Source: Lapidilactobacillus bayanensis (GTDB lineage Bacteria > Bacillota > Bacilli > Lactobacillales > Lactobacillaceae). Taken from it: 64,000 nt of DNA. The DNA lies in contig NZ_RHOX01000011.1 in assembly GCF_003946695.1 (NCBI RefSeq), positions 20,836 through 84,835 of the forward strand, read 5' to 3'. Under the pieces are notes generated by a model. It made no database searches. It was given only the letters and a program-made list of their open reading frames with translations, and was not told where the DNA came from. A program made the position numbers and the translations under genes. Within the stretch, counting starts at the first letter, position 1. Every line of letters starts with the position of its first letter. Shown here one piece after another: positions 44,516-53,869 of the stretch.

Positions 44516-44851
44516 CATTAGCAGTGAGATAGGGCCATGTTTCAACTAGGCGCATTTTGCCTAAGTTGAATGGACACCGCCACGAACAACAAAAGTTTCT
44601 TAGCGGGCTTAGCTAAGAAACTATCATAAAAGTGAGATAGGGCCATGCTTCAACTAGGCGAACTTCGTCGAGCTATGTTTCTTGCGGCACGTACTTTGCC
44701 ACAAGAATAGACAGCGTCCGTAGCATCAAAACTATTTGCGATTTGCGCAAATAGTTAACCTTAGCTGCGGAGTAGCAGTTGAATGGACGCCGCCACGAAC
44801 ATCAGAGTTTCTTAGCGGGCTTGGCTAAGAAACTATCATTAGCAGTGAGAT
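44516..44851. repeat. Family D tandem element between polA and mutM, with an insertion in copy 2
   Basis: Copy 1 (about 44516-44631) and copy 2 (about 44632-44851) share GTGAGATAGGGCCATG, the hairpin TTCAACT...AGTTGAA, CCGCCACGAAC and the hairpin TTTCTTAGC/GCTAAGAAA. Copy 2 is interrupted after CAACTAGGCG by about 115 bp holding two further hairpins: TTCTTG-GGCA/TGCC-CAAGAA and a perfect 11-bp AACTATTTGCG/CGCAAATAGTT. The last GTGAGATAGGG abuts the mutM ribosome site. Non-coding. Confidence 0.75.
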
Positions 44852-44865
44852 AGGGGATCATAATT

Positions 44866-45714
44866 GTGCCAGAATTACCAGAAGTTGAAACAGTTCGTCG
44901 TTCATTATTAGGCATCATTCAAAATAAAACGATTAAAGATGTTCATGTTTATTATGGGAAAATTATTGTTGGTGATCCAGAAGTTTTTGTGAGCATGTTG
45001 CGAGGACGAAAAATTGAGACGATTGATCGCCGCGGTAAGTATTTGTTATTCCGATTTGACCATAACTTGACGATGATCAGTCATCTGCGGATGGAAGGCA
45101 AATATTTTGTACGGCAAACGGCGGAGCCAGAGAATAAGCATGTTCACGTGGTTTTTGAATTAACAGATGGTAGTGCTTTACAATATCAGGATGTGCGTAA
45201 ATTTGGTCGAATGCAGCTGGTTAAAACTGGCACAGAGAATCAAGTCTCAGGAATTAAATCTTTGGGACCAGAACCGTTTAGTCCAGAATTTCAAGTAGAT
45301 TCATTTTATACAGCCCTACAGCATCATCACAAAGCCATTAAGGAAGTTTTACTTGATCAGCATGCGGTGACTGGTCTCGGCAATATTTATGTTGACGAAG
45401 TTTTATGGTTGAGCAAGATTAACCCACTTTTACCAGCTAGTGACGTTACTCGTGAACAAGCAGCAGTTCTGCATGATAATACGATTCACGAATTGCAAAT
45501 GGCGGTTGAACATGGTGGCACGACAATTCGTAGTTATGTTGATGCCAATGGTAACAGCGGTCAGTTTCAATTCGAGCTACATGTTTATGGTCGCACCGGT
45601 CAGCCTTGCGAACGTTGTGGAACCGCTATTGAAAAAATTAAACTTGGTGGTCGCGGCACTCATTTTTGTCCGCATTGTCAGCCGATTCCTGTGGCTAAGG
45701 AGCAGTCTAAATGA
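44866..45714 (+). CDS. mutM: Formamidopyrimidine-DNA glycosylase MutM (Fpg)
   Basis: Excises 8-oxoguanine and cuts the abasic site. GTG 44866, 282 aa. N-terminal MPELPEVETVRR with catalytic Pro2 and Glu3, the Lys in GRKIETIDRRGKYLLF, H2TH region with TGLGNIYVDEVLWLSKI, and a C-terminal zinc finger CERCGTAIEKIKLGGRGTHF plus CPHC. coaE overlaps by 4 bp (ATGA). Confidence 0.97.
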   Translation: MPELPEVETVRRSLLGIIQNKTIKDVHVYYGKIIVGDPEVFVSMLRGRKIETIDRRGKYLLFRFDHNLTMISHLRMEGKYFVRQTAEPENKHVHVVFELTDGSALQYQDVRKFGRMQLVKTGTENQVSGIKSLGPEPFSPEFQVDSFYTALQHHHKAIKEVLLDQHAVTGLGNIYVDEVLWLSKINPLLPASDVTREQAAVLHDNTIHELQMAVEHGGTTIRSYVDANGNSGQFQFELHVYGRTGQPCERCGTAIEKIKLGGRGTHFCPHCQPIPVAKEQSK

Positions 45715-46325
45715 GTAAAGTCCTGGGATTAACTGGCGGCATTGCTTCCGGCAAGTCAACCGTTGCAGCCCTATTTAAAAAAAAGGGTGCGGCTGTGATT
45801 GACGCTGATTTGATTGCGCATCAACTTGTGGAACCGCAGCAACCAGGTTTAGCAGCAATCATCGCGACTTTTGGCCAAGATTATTTATTGGCGGATGGTC
45901 ATTTGAATCGACAAAAATTAGGCCAGCTGGTTTTTAATGATCCTCAAGCTTTGTTCAAACTAGATGAGTTGACGCATCCCTTAATTCGTCAGGAAATCTT
46001 GCGGCAAACCGCTACTTATCGAGCTAGTGGTCAGTGTTTAATCGTCTATGATATTCCCTTGCTGTTTGAAACAGGCTATCAGCCATTATGTGATGCGGTG
46101 TTGGTCGTTGATGTTCAACCAGCGGTTCAATTGGCACGGGTGGAATATCGTGATCATCTTGATGAAAAAGCTGCTCAGGCGCGAATTGCAGCGCAAATGG
46201 ATCGTGAAGAAAGATTAGCACGAGCCGATTTTGTGCTAGACACATCTAAGACGACTGCAGAATTACCGTTCACTTTTACTAAATTGTGGCAGAGTGCTGC
46301 CTTTCAAAATTTCTTAAATCAATAA
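45711..46325 (+). CDS. coaE: Dephospho-CoA kinase CoaE
   Basis: Final step of coenzyme A synthesis: phosphorylates dephospho-CoA. 204 aa. P-loop GLTGGIASGKST near residue 6, DADLIAHQLV, ELTHPLIRQEI, YDIPLLFETGY and DRxERLARADFVLD-type segment. Overlaps mutM by 4 bp; a terminator follows. Confidence 0.96.
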   Translation: MSKVLGLTGGIASGKSTVAALFKKKGAAVIDADLIAHQLVEPQQPGLAAIIATFGQDYLLADGHLNRQKLGQLVFNDPQALFKLDELTHPLIRQEILRQTATYRASGQCLIVYDIPLLFETGYQPLCDAVLVVDVQPAVQLARVEYRDHLDEKAAQARIAAQMDREERLARADFVLDTSKTTAELPFTFTKLWQSAAFQNFLNQ

Positions 46326-46326
46326 A

Positions 46327-46381
46327 CGTGTGTATCAATGGCGAAGGTGGTTGTTTCGCTATTGGTACACATTTCTTTTTT
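46327..46381 (+). terminator. Intrinsic terminator of mutM-coaE
   Basis: Long imperfect stem GTGTATCAATGGCGAA / TTCGCTATTGGTACAC followed by TTTCTTTTTT. The promoter for nrdR overlaps its distal arm. Confidence 0.85.
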
Positions 46382-46391
46382 AAGGTATAAT
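46362..46391 (+). promoter_or_regulatory. Promoter of the nrdR-dnaB-dnaI unit
   Basis: TTGGTA (46362-46367), 18-bp spacer, TATAAT (46386-46391). Confidence 0.65.
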
Positions 46392-46430
46392 GAAAACAAG
46401 TTAGAAAGTCTAAATCGAGGTGCTTATTGA

Positions 46431-46946
46431 ATGCAATGCCCACGTTGTCACCATAATTCATTAAAAGTTGTTGATAGTCGTCCAGCAGATGAAGGACGTG
46501 CTATTCGGCGTCGGCGCGAATGCGAGAATTGTGGTTATCGGTTCACCACATTCGAGCGAATTGAACAGACACCATTATTAGTCGTTAAGAAAAACGGTAC
46601 GCGTGAAGAATTTAACCGCAAAAAGATTATGCGTGGTTTAGTACGTGCAGCCGAAAAACGCCCAGTGACCATGGATCAAATGACAGATATCGTTGATAAG
46701 ATTGAACATGATATTCGTCAAACTGGTGAGAATGAAATTCGTTCTGAAGATATTGGTGAGTTAGTAATGAAATATTTGGCTGGCGTTGATGATGTGGCTT
46801 ATATTCGTTTTGCCAGTGTTTATCGGGAATTTAAAGATATGAGTGTCTTTATGGAAGAAGTTCAAGAAATGATGGCACGTGAAAATGATCTCGACCAACA
46901 GAATAAGTCTGGTCAAAGCGATAAGGATGAGCAGCATGAAGACTGA
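46431..46946 (+). CDS. nrdR: Transcriptional repressor NrdR
   Basis: Zinc-finger and ATP-cone regulator of ribonucleotide reductase genes. 171 aa. [20 protein letters not shown] and [15 protein letters not shown] form the four-Cys zinc ribbon (residues 3-34). The ATP-cone (about 49-139) has [16 protein letters not shown] and [12 protein letters not shown]. The C-terminus is acidic. It overlaps dnaB by 11 bp, and the NrdR-DnaB-DnaI order is standard in Bacilli. Confidence 0.96.
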   Translation: MQCPRCHHNSLKVVDSRPADEGRAIRRRRECENCGYRFTTFERIEQTPLLVVKKNGTREEFNRKKIMRGLVRAAEKRPVTMDQMTDIVDKIEHDIRQTGENEIRSEDIGELVMKYLAGVDDVAYIRFASVYREFKDMSVFMEEVQEMMARENDLDQQNKSGQSDKDEQHED

Positions 46947-48330
46947 AACCAATGTTGATCCTCAATTAGGTTATTTTTTAGTCCGTGGCGCCAACTGGAG
47001 TGACCTTAATCAGCGAGTTTTTACAGCTTTGTATCAACCCATTTTGTCGGCTCAAGCATTCGCACTTTATTTAACCCTCTGGCATGAAGTTGATGATCAT
47101 CAATTAATTTCACAACGCTCGGTTCATTTTGAATTATTTGATTTGATGGATCAGGATGCACAGACTTTTTTGAAATCACGACAACAATTAGAAGCATGTG
47201 GATTATTAAAAACCTATCAGAAACGTGACACCTTGGGTGAATATTTAATTTATCGCTTGTTAGCACCATTAGCACCAGAGAAATTCTTCCAAGAAGAAAT
47301 TTTAGCAACGTATTTGTTGGACCGTGTTTCGCGTAAGAAGTTCATGGCTTTACAACGAGAATTTCAATTACCAGACGTTGACCTCAGTAATACTCAGGAA
47401 TTAACCGTCGGCTTTTTGGACGTTTTCCACATGGCTGATTCCGCTTTGTTAACACCACCCAAGGAAGTTAAGGCTGGTGCCGCGAAGTTTAAACAAGCGC
47501 AAACAACCGCAGCTGTTTCTGAAATTAGTCCGGCAGAATTGGCGGCGTTTGATTGGCAAACTTTAATCGCCTTAGTCGGGCGCAATCAAATTCCGGAAGC
47601 AGAAATTACGCAGCATAAGTCCGATATTTTTGGTCTACAACGTTTTTATGGCTTTTCGTTAACAGATATCGCGCGTTTGATTAGTCGCAGCATTAATGTG
47701 GCGACTAATCGTATTAACTTCAGTATGTTGGAGGAGCGGGCATTAGCGCTTTACCAACAATTAAATCCGGATCAAACAGCAGTAGCACAGCCTGATCAGA
47801 CACCAACGCAAAATACGACTTCCAAGAACTTCACAGCTGCACAACAGAATTTATTAACACAAGCTAAACAATTAGCACCGGCTGATTTTTTGCGGGATTT
47901 GAAACAGCAACAACATTCCTATGTGGCGCAAAATGAGTATCGCAACGTTAAAAAATTGCAACAACGCGGTGTTTTAAATGATGCCACTATTAACATTCTA
48001 ATTTATGTCGTGGTGCGCGATTATACGACGGTGACAATGGCACCAATTGATACGGTGGCACAAAACTGGTTGAAGCAAGGCATTAATACGCCGGAAGCCG
48101 CAATCACATATTTGTCACAACGCGACCAGAAACCGTTGCAACAAAAATCGCGAGCAACTTCACGGCAGAAGCCAGCTGGTGTAACACCAGATTGGTTGAA
48201 GAAGCAGCAGGCGGCCAACCAACCAACAACAGCAGTTGTGAAGGACGCTAAAGTAGATCCTAAACAGCAACGAAACATTGCCAAGAAGCTGGCTGAGTTA
48301 AATAAGGCCAGCCAAAAGCGGGGTGAATAA
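46936..48330 (+). CDS. dnaB: Replication initiation and membrane attachment protein DnaB
   Basis: Firmicutes-specific helicase-loading factor (not the helicase). ATG 46936 within the nrdR end, preceded by AAGGATGAG; 464 aa. N-terminal domain with [19 protein letters not shown], a Gln/Thr-rich linker (about 280-310), then a second DnaD-like domain ([24 protein letters not shown] to [21 protein letters not shown]) and a basic tail. dnaI follows directly, so the two loaders are co-expressed. Confidence 0.93.
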   Translation: MKTETNVDPQLGYFLVRGANWSDLNQRVFTALYQPILSAQAFALYLTLWHEVDDHQLISQRSVHFELFDLMDQDAQTFLKSRQQLEACGLLKTYQKRDTLGEYLIYRLLAPLAPEKFFQEEILATYLLDRVSRKKFMALQREFQLPDVDLSNTQELTVGFLDVFHMADSALLTPPKEVKAGAAKFKQAQTTAAVSEISPAELAAFDWQTLIALVGRNQIPEAEITQHKSDIFGLQRFYGFSLTDIARLISRSINVATNRINFSMLEERALALYQQLNPDQTAVAQPDQTPTQNTTSKNFTAAQQNLLTQAKQLAPADFLRDLKQQQHSYVAQNEYRNVKKLQQRGVLNDATINILIYVVVRDYTTVTMAPIDTVAQNWLKQGINTPEAAITYLSQRDQKPLQQKSRATSRQKPAGVTPDWLKKQQAANQPTTAVVKDAKVDPKQQRNIAKKLAELNKASQKRGE

Positions 48331-49269
48331 ATGCGCTCAATTAGTGATTTCTTTACTAAATATTTGCATCGTCAAGAATTAAATCATAATTACCGCGAGT
48401 TAATTAGTAAGGCACTGGCTGATTCTGATGTCCAAACCTTTTTAGCAGCGCACAGTGGTGAGTTGAATGAAGCAGGCGTGGAAAAATCGGCAGCAGCAAT
48501 TTACGAATATGTTGCGAATAAAAATGCTCAAACTGGCAAAGGAGCGATTTCTGCAGCTGGTTATGAATCGTTTTTGCGGGTCAATAATGGTTACGTGGAA
48601 GTCGTTTATCAGCCTGATGCTAAATTAGTTGCTCAACAGCAAGCCAGTCAACAAGCAAGCCGAGTAACGACCGTAAATCTGCCGAAGGATCTGGCTAATA
48701 TTAGCTTTAATGATTATGATCAACAATTTCCCGGACGTTTGCCAGCTTTTGAAGCGGCCATTGATTTGACAACGCAATTAATTCAACGACCTGACAATAA
48801 TACTTATGTTAAAGGGTTATATTTGTGCGGCCCGTTTGGAATTGGTAAGACTTATTTATTAGGTGCGATTGCCAACAACTTAGCGCAGAATAATATTGTC
48901 AGCACCTTGGTTCACTTTCCCACCTTTGCCGTGCAGATGAAGCAAGCGATTAATGACCATCAAGTTTGGCAACGTTTAGAAGCTTTGGAAAAGACACCGG
49001 TCCTGATGATTGATGATATTGGCGCGGATTCCTTAAGCCCGTGGGTGCGTGACGAAGTTTTAGGGGTCATTTTACAATATCGCATGCAGGAAAGATTGAC
49101 GACTTGCTTCACGTCTAATTTAGCGATGACTGAATTAGCAACTTACTTAAGTCAAACTGGACAAGGAATTGATGCCACTAAATCGGCGCGCATTATGGAA
49201 CGAATTCAATTCTTAGCGACCGAATATCAAATGGATGGACCTAACTTACGTCAAAATACCTTGAATTAA
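48331..49269 (+). CDS. dnaI: Primosomal helicase loader DnaI
   Basis: AAA+ ATPase that loads the replicative helicase. 312 aa. The N-terminal helicase-binding region (1 to about 130) is followed by the AAA+ domain: Walker A GPFGIGKTYLLGAIA near residue 169, Walker B VLMIDDIGAD near 228, and sensor region FTSNLAMTEL. It starts immediately after the dnaB stop codon (ATG right after TAA). No terminator was seen before the thrS T-box. Confidence 0.95.
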   Translation: MRSISDFFTKYLHRQELNHNYRELISKALADSDVQTFLAAHSGELNEAGVEKSAAAIYEYVANKNAQTGKGAISAAGYESFLRVNNGYVEVVYQPDAKLVAQQQASQQASRVTTVNLPKDLANISFNDYDQQFPGRLPAFEAAIDLTTQLIQRPDNNTYVKGLYLCGPFGIGKTYLLGAIANNLAQNNIVSTLVHFPTFAVQMKQAINDHQVWQRLEALEKTPVLMIDDIGADSLSPWVRDEVLGVILQYRMQERLTTCFTSNLAMTELATYLSQTGQGIDATKSARIMERIQFLATEYQMDGPNLRQNTLN

Positions 49270-49359
49270 TTTTTAATTGATCGATCATTGTATTTTGATC
49301 AAAAGTTCAAGCGATCGTGAAAAATCTTGATAAGATACTTGCACTGATTTAATATTTGT

Positions 49360-49585
49360 GTTTTAATAACGCTTGAAGATACCACAAGTTTAGTTGGAAT
49401 GCTCAGAGAGAAAAGCCTTGGCTGTAAGCTTTTCCGTTTCAAAATTTGCGACCACTTCGAATTGATTTTGGTTGATCTCATTAACGATCGTCAAGAGGAT
49501 GTACAGTGATGTACATTGAATTCGGGTGGAACCGCGTTTAAATAAACGTCCCTAGGTGATTTTTAGATTGCCTAGGGATTTTTTT
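49360..49585 (+). promoter_or_regulatory. T-box leader of thrS
   Basis: A full T-box: the AGAGA motif near 49407-49412, the hairpin AAAAGC/GCTTTT with CTTGGCTG, the specifier ACC at 49451-49453 in GCGACCACTTCG (Thr codon), the T-box GGGTGGAACCGCG at 49524-49536, and the terminator CCCTAGG/CCTAGGG (49550-49577) with a T-run. UGGA matches a U discriminator, as expected for Gram-positive tRNA-Thr. Uncharged tRNA-Thr should promote thrS read-through. The 49270-49359 stretch is AT-rich with no clear promoter. Confidence 0.92.
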
Positions 49586-49612
49586 GTGGGAAAAAGAATA
49601 GAGGAAGAAAAT

Positions 49613-51592
49613 ATGGCACAGATTGCTTTAACATTTCCAGATAATAGCGTTCGTCAATTCGACGCTGGTGTTTCAACTCTAGTTGTTGCGAAGAGTATTG
49701 CCAGCAGCCTAGCTAAAAAAGCCGTTGCCGGTGAATTAAACGGCACGCTGGTTGATATTGAACAACCACTTAACCAAGATGGCGACTTCAAAATTTTGAC
49801 AACAGACGATGCTGAAGGTTTACAAGTTTTGCGGAACACGGCTGCTTTTGTCTTAGGTGCAGCAATTAAGAAGTTACATGCAGATGTTCATTTTGGCGAG
49901 CATCAATCAAATGATGATGGCTTTTATTTAGACACTGATCGAGCCGCTGGTCAGATTGCCATCAGTGAATTGCCTGATCTTAAAAAAGCAATGCAAAAAA
50001 TTATTTCTGCTAATCAACCCATCGAACGTCAATTAGTTGATAAATCAGATTTGTTGGCTCAATTCAAAGATGATCCCTATCAAGAATCCTTGCTTAATGC
50101 CATTGATAGTGTCCAAATTGCCGTTTATCAATTAGGCGATTATATTAGTTTCGGTGATCGTGCTTTATTAAAGAGTATGGCACCACTTAAGCATTACGAA
50201 TTGTTATCAGTTGCTGGTGCTTATTGGCAAGGTAAGTCAAGCAATCCAATGTTGCAACGGATTTACGGGACGGCTTTCTTCAAGGCTGCTGATCTTGATG
50301 CGGATTTGAAACGTCGTGCTGAGATTAAAGAACGGGATCATCGGACAATTGGCCGTGACTTGGATATTTTCTTCGTTGATCCTGAAGTCGGCGCTGGTTT
50401 GCCATACTGGATGCCAAACGGTGCAACAATTCGGCGCGTGATCGAACGTTACATCATTGATAAAGAAGTTGCCAACGGTTATCAACATGTTTACACACCT
50501 GTGCTTGCTAACTTGAACTTATACAAGACTTCTGGTCACTGGGCTCATTACCGTGAAGATATGTTCCCACCTATGGACATGGGTGATGGCGAGTTCTTGG
50601 AATTACGGCCAATGAATTGTCCTTCACACATTCAAATTTACAACCATCACAACCGTTCATACCGTGAATTACCAGTGCGGATTGCCGAATTAGGGATGAT
50701 GCACCGTTATGAAAAATCAGGTGCCTTATCTGGCTTGCAACGGGTTCGAGAAATGACGTTGAATGATGGTCATACTTTCTTAGCACCAGAACAAATCAAA
50801 GATGAATTCAAGAACGTTTTAAAGATGATGATGGAAGTTTACGATGATTTCAATATCACCGACTATACTTTCCGTTTAAGTTATCGTGATCCAGCTAACA
50901 CTGAAAAGTACTTCGATGATGATGAGATGTGGAATAACGCCCAAGCAATGTTGAAGAGCGCCATGGATGACTTAGGCTTAGATTATTATGAAGCAGAAGG
51001 CGAAGCTGCTTTTTACGGTCCTAAGTTAGACGTACAAACAAAAACAGCACTTGGCGGCGAAGAAACCATGTCAACGATTCAATTAGACTTCATGATGCCT
51101 GAAAAGTTTGACTTGGTTTACACAGGTGCTGACGGCAAAGAACATCGTCCCGTCATGATGCATCGTGGGATTGTCGGCACAATGGAACGCTTCATTGCTT
51201 ACTTGATGGAAATGTATAAGGGTGCCTTCCCAACTTGGTTAGCACCAACTCAAGTTGAAATCATTCCAGTTAACTTAGATTTGCATTCAGATTACGCTAA
51301 GGATATCCAAAAACAAATGGCCGCAAAAGGTTTACGAGTTAAAATTGACTTACGTAACGAGAAGATGGGTTATAAGATTCGTGAAGCACAAACCCAAAAA
51401 GTCCCTTACACGTTAGTTGTTGGTGATCAAGAGTTAGCTGATCAAACCGTTTCTGTTCGTCGCTATGGTGAACAAGATGCCGCTGATGAACCATTGAAAG
51501 AATTCATTCAAAGCGCTGAAGCAGACGTTGCGAACTACAGCCGCGTTTCATCAGACGCCGCTAATTCAGGGATTGAAAAGAAATTAAACTAG
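49613..51592 (+). CDS. thrS: Threonyl-tRNA synthetase
   Basis: Class II synthetase that charges tRNA-Thr. ATG 49613 follows GAGGAAG and gives [16 protein letters not shown]; an in-frame GTG at 49556 lies in the T-box terminator and is rejected. 659 aa. TGS domain (1-62), editing domain (63-230) with [10 protein letters not shown], catalytic domain with [32 protein letters not shown], and [17 protein letters not shown] (zinc ligands Cys/His/His), then the anticodon-binding domain ending with KKLN. Controlled by the T-box. Confidence 0.97.
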   Translation: MAQIALTFPDNSVRQFDAGVSTLVVAKSIASSLAKKAVAGELNGTLVDIEQPLNQDGDFKILTTDDAEGLQVLRNTAAFVLGAAIKKLHADVHFGEHQSNDDGFYLDTDRAAGQIAISELPDLKKAMQKIISANQPIERQLVDKSDLLAQFKDDPYQESLLNAIDSVQIAVYQLGDYISFGDRALLKSMAPLKHYELLSVAGAYWQGKSSNPMLQRIYGTAFFKAADLDADLKRRAEIKERDHRTIGRDLDIFFVDPEVGAGLPYWMPNGATIRRVIERYIIDKEVANGYQHVYTPVLANLNLYKTSGHWAHYREDMFPPMDMGDGEFLELRPMNCPSHIQIYNHHNRSYRELPVRIAELGMMHRYEKSGALSGLQRVREMTLNDGHTFLAPEQIKDEFKNVLKMMMEVYDDFNITDYTFRLSYRDPANTEKYFDDDEMWNNAQAMLKSAMDDLGLDYYEAEGEAAFYGPKLDVQTKTALGGEETMSTIQLDFMMPEKFDLVYTGADGKEHRPVMMHRGIVGTMERFIAYLMEMYKGAFPTWLAPTQVEIIPVNLDLHSDYAKDIQKQMAAKGLRVKIDLRNEKMGYKIREAQTQKVPYTLVVGDQELADQTVSVRRYGEQDAADEPLKEFIQSAEADVANYSRVSSDAANSGIEKKLN

Positions 51593-51593
51593 A

Positions 51594-51823
51594 GTGCGGA
51601 AAACAACGGGTTGATGGCATTAATTTAAGTGGAAAGATTGATGCATGTTAATGCAGCAAGATTTTCACTTAAATTATTAGCCATCAGTTGTTCGTAGCAC
51701 ATTTCAAATCAGAGCGCGGAAAACAACGGGTTGGGTGTTTGTATTTAAACGGGAAGATTGATGCGTGTCAACGCAGCAAGATTCACGCTTAAATACACGA
51801 CACCCAGTTTGCCCTCCACGCGC
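51594..51823. repeat. Family B palindromic repeats, two tandem units (thrS-infC gap)
   Basis: Unit a 51594-51700 and unit b 51714-51823, starting 1 bp after the thrS stop codon and joined by ATTTCAAATCAGA. Each unit has the outer arms GTGC...GCAC (or GCGC...GCGC), AACAACGGGTTG / CAGTTGTT, an inner TTTAAGTGGAAA / TTTTCACTTAAA pair and a small hairpin such as TGCAT/ATGCA. There is no U-run. They lie just upstream of the infC promoter. Confidence 0.75.
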
Positions 51824-51839
51824 TTTTCGAGATTCACGC

Positions 51840-51868
51840 TTGACAACAAATCTGTTAGTTGCTATACT
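51840..51868 (+). promoter_or_regulatory. Consensus promoter of the infC-rpmI-rplT operon
   Basis: TTGACA (51840-51845), exactly 17 bp, TATACT (51863-51868) with extended -10 TG at 51860-51861. One of the strongest promoters in the window. Confidence 0.88.
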
Positions 51869-51874
51869 AACAAA

Positions 51875-51995
51875 GTTGAATTAAGCAGAAGTTCCCGCTT
51901 CTCACCTATGCTTTTAAGCCTCTGGGTTAATACGTTAGTTAATTTGCTGATGAATTTATACTGCGGGTGCTTTTGCGCCCGCAGTTTTTGCATGG
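51875..51995 (+). promoter_or_regulatory. L20-type leader (attenuator) upstream of infC
   Basis: The transcript starts near 51875 and carries GAAGTTCCCGCTTCTCACC, a conserved element in Firmicutes infC leaders. It ends with the strong hairpin CTGCGGGTGC/GCGCCCGCAG (51961-51984) and five T residues. In Bacillus L20 binds the leader to favour termination; the same is inferred here. The leader ends about 45 bp before infC. Confidence 0.82.
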
Positions 51996-52040
51996 GGTTG
52001 ATGATAATGATCATCAATTACATTTTGGAGGTGACTTCCC

Positions 52041-52559
52041 ATAGCAAGAGATTTAATAGTCAATGAAAACATTCGAGCACGTGAAGTTCGACTGATCGGT
52101 GCAGATGGCGCTCAACTTGGCGTTAAGCTAAAGGCTGAAGCGTTACGTTTAGCAGACCAGGCGAACCAAGATTTAGTTCTAGTTTCACCTAATGCTAAAC
52201 CGCCAGTTGCAAAGATCATGGACTATGGCAAATATCGGTTCGAATTACAGAAGAAGAACCGTGAAGCTCGTAAGAAGCAAAAAGTGGTTAACGTCAAAGA
52301 AGTTCGTCTAAGTCCTGCAATTGGTGAAGGCGATTTTAACACGAAGCTCAACAATGCTAAGAAGTTCTTAGTTAAGGGTGACAAAGTTAAAGTCTCAATT
52401 CGCTTTAAAGGACGCGCAATCACTCATAAGGATGTCGGTCGTAAAGTGTTAGAACAATTCGCTACACAAGCCGCTGACGTTGCTAACGTCGAAGCTCATC
52501 CTAAGATGGATGGCCGTAGCATGTTCTTGATTTTAGCTCCAAAGGCCGAGAAAAAATAG
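52041..52559 (+). CDS. infC: Translation initiation factor IF-3 with AUA start codon
   Basis: IF3 binds the 30S subunit, prevents premature 50S joining and proofreads start codons. The protein homologous from residue 1 begins [17 protein letters not shown]; the frame has a TGA stop at 52032-52034 and no ATG/GTG/TTG before the ATG at 52218, which would remove about 59 conserved residues. ATA at 52041 sits 6 bp after GGAGGTGA, so the start is ATA and the product is 172 aa, the normal length. The N-terminal domain ([12 protein letters not shown], linker with [20 protein letters not shown]) and C-terminal domain ([29 protein letters not shown]) are complete. Unusual starts in infC are a known device for IF3 autoregulation (E. 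coli AUU). rpmI and rplT follow. Confidence 0.93.
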   Translation: MARDLIVNENIRAREVRLIGADGAQLGVKLKAEALRLADQANQDLVLVSPNAKPPVAKIMDYGKYRFELQKKNREARKKQKVVNVKEVRLSPAIGEGDFNTKLNNAKKFLVKGDKVKVSIRFKGRAITHKDVGRKVLEQFATQAADVANVEAHPKMDGRSMFLILAPKAEKK

Positions 52560-52596
52560 TTGATTCGACATTAGATTAATTTAGGAGGATTTTATC

Positions 52597-52797
52597 ATGC
52601 CAAAGCAAAAAACACATCGCGCTTCTGCTAAGCGTTTTAAGAAGACGGCAAGCGGCGCATTAAAACGGGGTCACGCCTACACAAGTCACCGTTTCCATGG
52701 TAAGACGAAGAAGCAACGTCGCCAATTAAGTAAATCAGGTTTGGTTTCAAACAGCGACATGCGTCGTATTCGTCAGATGCTTTCACAAGTTCGTTAA
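52597..52797 (+). CDS. rpmI: 50S ribosomal protein L35
   Basis: 66 aa, basic; [20 protein letters not shown] and KRGHAYTSH are family-typical. ATG behind TAGGAGG. Part of the infC-rpmI-rplT operon. L35 is located in the 50S subunit. Confidence 0.97.
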   Translation: MPKQKTHRASAKRFKKTASGALKRGHAYTSHRFHGKTKKQRRQLSKSGLVSNSDMRRIRQMLSQVR

Positions 52798-52848
52798 TAC
52801 TTGTGACCTGTTAAATTAAGATAGTTAGTTCTCAAGGAGGAAATTAAT

Positions 52849-53205
52849 ATGCCACGTGTAAAAGGCGGTACTGTTACTCGCAAACGTCGTAAGAAAGTTC
52901 TTAAATTAGCCAAAGGTTATCGCGGTGCTAAGCATTTACTGTTCAAGTCAGCTCACACACAACTCATGGTTTCATATCGTTATGCATTCCGTGATCGTCG
53001 CGCCGTTAAACGTGAATTCCGTAAGTTATGGATTGCACGGATTAACGCAGCAGCTCGTATGAATGACTTAAGTTACAGCAAAATGATGCATGGTTTGAAG
53101 CTTGCTGGTATTGATATTAACCGTAAGATGTTAGCAGACATTGCTATTACTGATCCAGCAGCATTTACAGAAGTTGCTAATCAAGCAAAAGCTGCTTTAA
53201 AATAA
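52849..53205 (+). CDS. rplT: 50S ribosomal protein L20
   Basis: 118 aa, very basic N-terminus ([20 protein letters not shown]), then the globular domain with [27 protein letters not shown] and [16 protein letters not shown]20 is an early assembly protein and the predicted repressor of this operon through the leader at 51875-51995. AAGGAGG precedes the ATG. An intrinsic terminator follows. Confidence 0.98.
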   Translation: MPRVKGGTVTRKRRKKVLKLAKGYRGAKHLLFKSAHTQLMVSYRYAFRDRRAVKREFRKLWIARINAAARMNDLSYSKMMHGLKLAGIDINRKMLADIAITDPAAFTEVANQAKAALK

Positions 53206-53236
53206 GACGTTAATTGATTCAAGAAGTGACGTAAAA

Positions 53237-53272
53237 AATAAACCGGGATTGCGATCACGGTTTATTTTTTTT
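53237..53272 (+). terminator. Intrinsic terminator of infC-rpmI-rplT
   Basis: Perfect 9-bp stem AATAAACCG/CGGTTTATT with a 12-nt loop and a long T-run. Confidence 0.9.
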
Positions 53273-53401
53273 TGCCAAAATCAGTGTTGACTCGGTTATA
53301 ATGACGCTGACATAATCTTGGTGAAAAAAAGTTATTGTAATATTTTTGTGGGGAGGGTAAGATATTATTCATTAATAGTCGCATTAGGGGGAGATAATAC
53401 A

Positions 53402-53728
53402 ATGTTAATTTGGCGTGGGAAAGGTGCGCTAGTGCTTCTTGCGGGGGTATTAGGTGCGTTTATATCAGGCGTTGTTGAGGGAATCGGGTTTCCTAAAACA
53501 ATTAGGTTCTTTTTGATGTGGATTGTGTGGGGATTAGCAGCTGCAGGAATTAATTATCTATTTTGTCGGTGGTTCATCTCCACGAAGAAGAAAACATACA
53601 TCGATGTTGAAACCGGTCAAGTCATGGAAGTGGTTGATGGTTCTTCTTTCTTCTTCATAAGGAATCGCACATGGACTTATGTTTACTTAGGACTTTTTGG
53701 TGTTCTGGCAATTTTGCAAATATTTTAA
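53402..53728 (+). CDS. Small membrane protein of unknown function
   Basis: 108 aa from ATG 53402, which is preceded by AGGGGGAG (an in-frame upstream GTG at 53318 has no comparable site). Three hydrophobic segments: about 9-25, 32-53 (FFLMWIVWGLAAAGINYLF) and 88-108. Between the last two lies a soluble loop with KKKTYIDVETGQVMEVVDGSSF. No named family recognised. It has its own terminator. Confidence 0.7.
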   Translation: MLIWRGKGALVLLAGVLGAFISGVVEGIGFPKTIRFFLMWIVWGLAAAGINYLFCRWFISTKKKTYIDVETGQVMEVVDGSSFFFIRNRTWTYVYLGLFGVLAILQIF

Positions 53729-53756
53729 ATGATGAAAAGATAAAGGTACTTGAACT

Positions 53757-53801
53757 AGCCTCCTCATGTTGGACTAAAATTCTAACGTTGGAGGCTTTTT
53801 A
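53757..53801 (+). terminator. Intrinsic terminator after the small membrane protein gene
   Basis: AGCCTCC/GGAGGCT (53757-53763 / 53790-53796) extended by pairing of TCATGTTGGA with TCTAACGTT, followed by TTTTTA. Confidence 0.88.
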
Positions 53802-53837
53802 TGTGGGTGGTTCTTGATCGGCAATAGATATGGTTTA

Positions 53838-53846
53838 TGCTATACT
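53838..53846 (+). promoter_or_regulatory. Extended -10 promoter of the esterase gene
   Basis: TGCTATACT (TG at 53838-53839, -10 TATACT at 53841-53846) about 24 bp before the start codon. No good -35 element. Confidence 0.55.
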
Positions 53847-53869
53847 TGAGAACAAATGGGAGTGATTCA

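Noticed and set aside
49373..49386. GATACCAC as the Thr specifier of the thrS T-box
   Set aside because: It lies before the AGAGA motif; the ACC at 49451 after that motif, in GCGACCACTTCG, is in the normal specifier position.
51758..52066. ORF of 102 aa across the infC promoter and leader
   Set aside because: It overlaps the consensus promoter, the L20-type leader and a family B repeat, and has no known family.
52218..52559. infC starting at the internal ATG 52218
   Set aside because: It would delete most of the N-terminal domain, which is encoded in frame upstream with full similarity, behind a strong ribosome site at the ATA.
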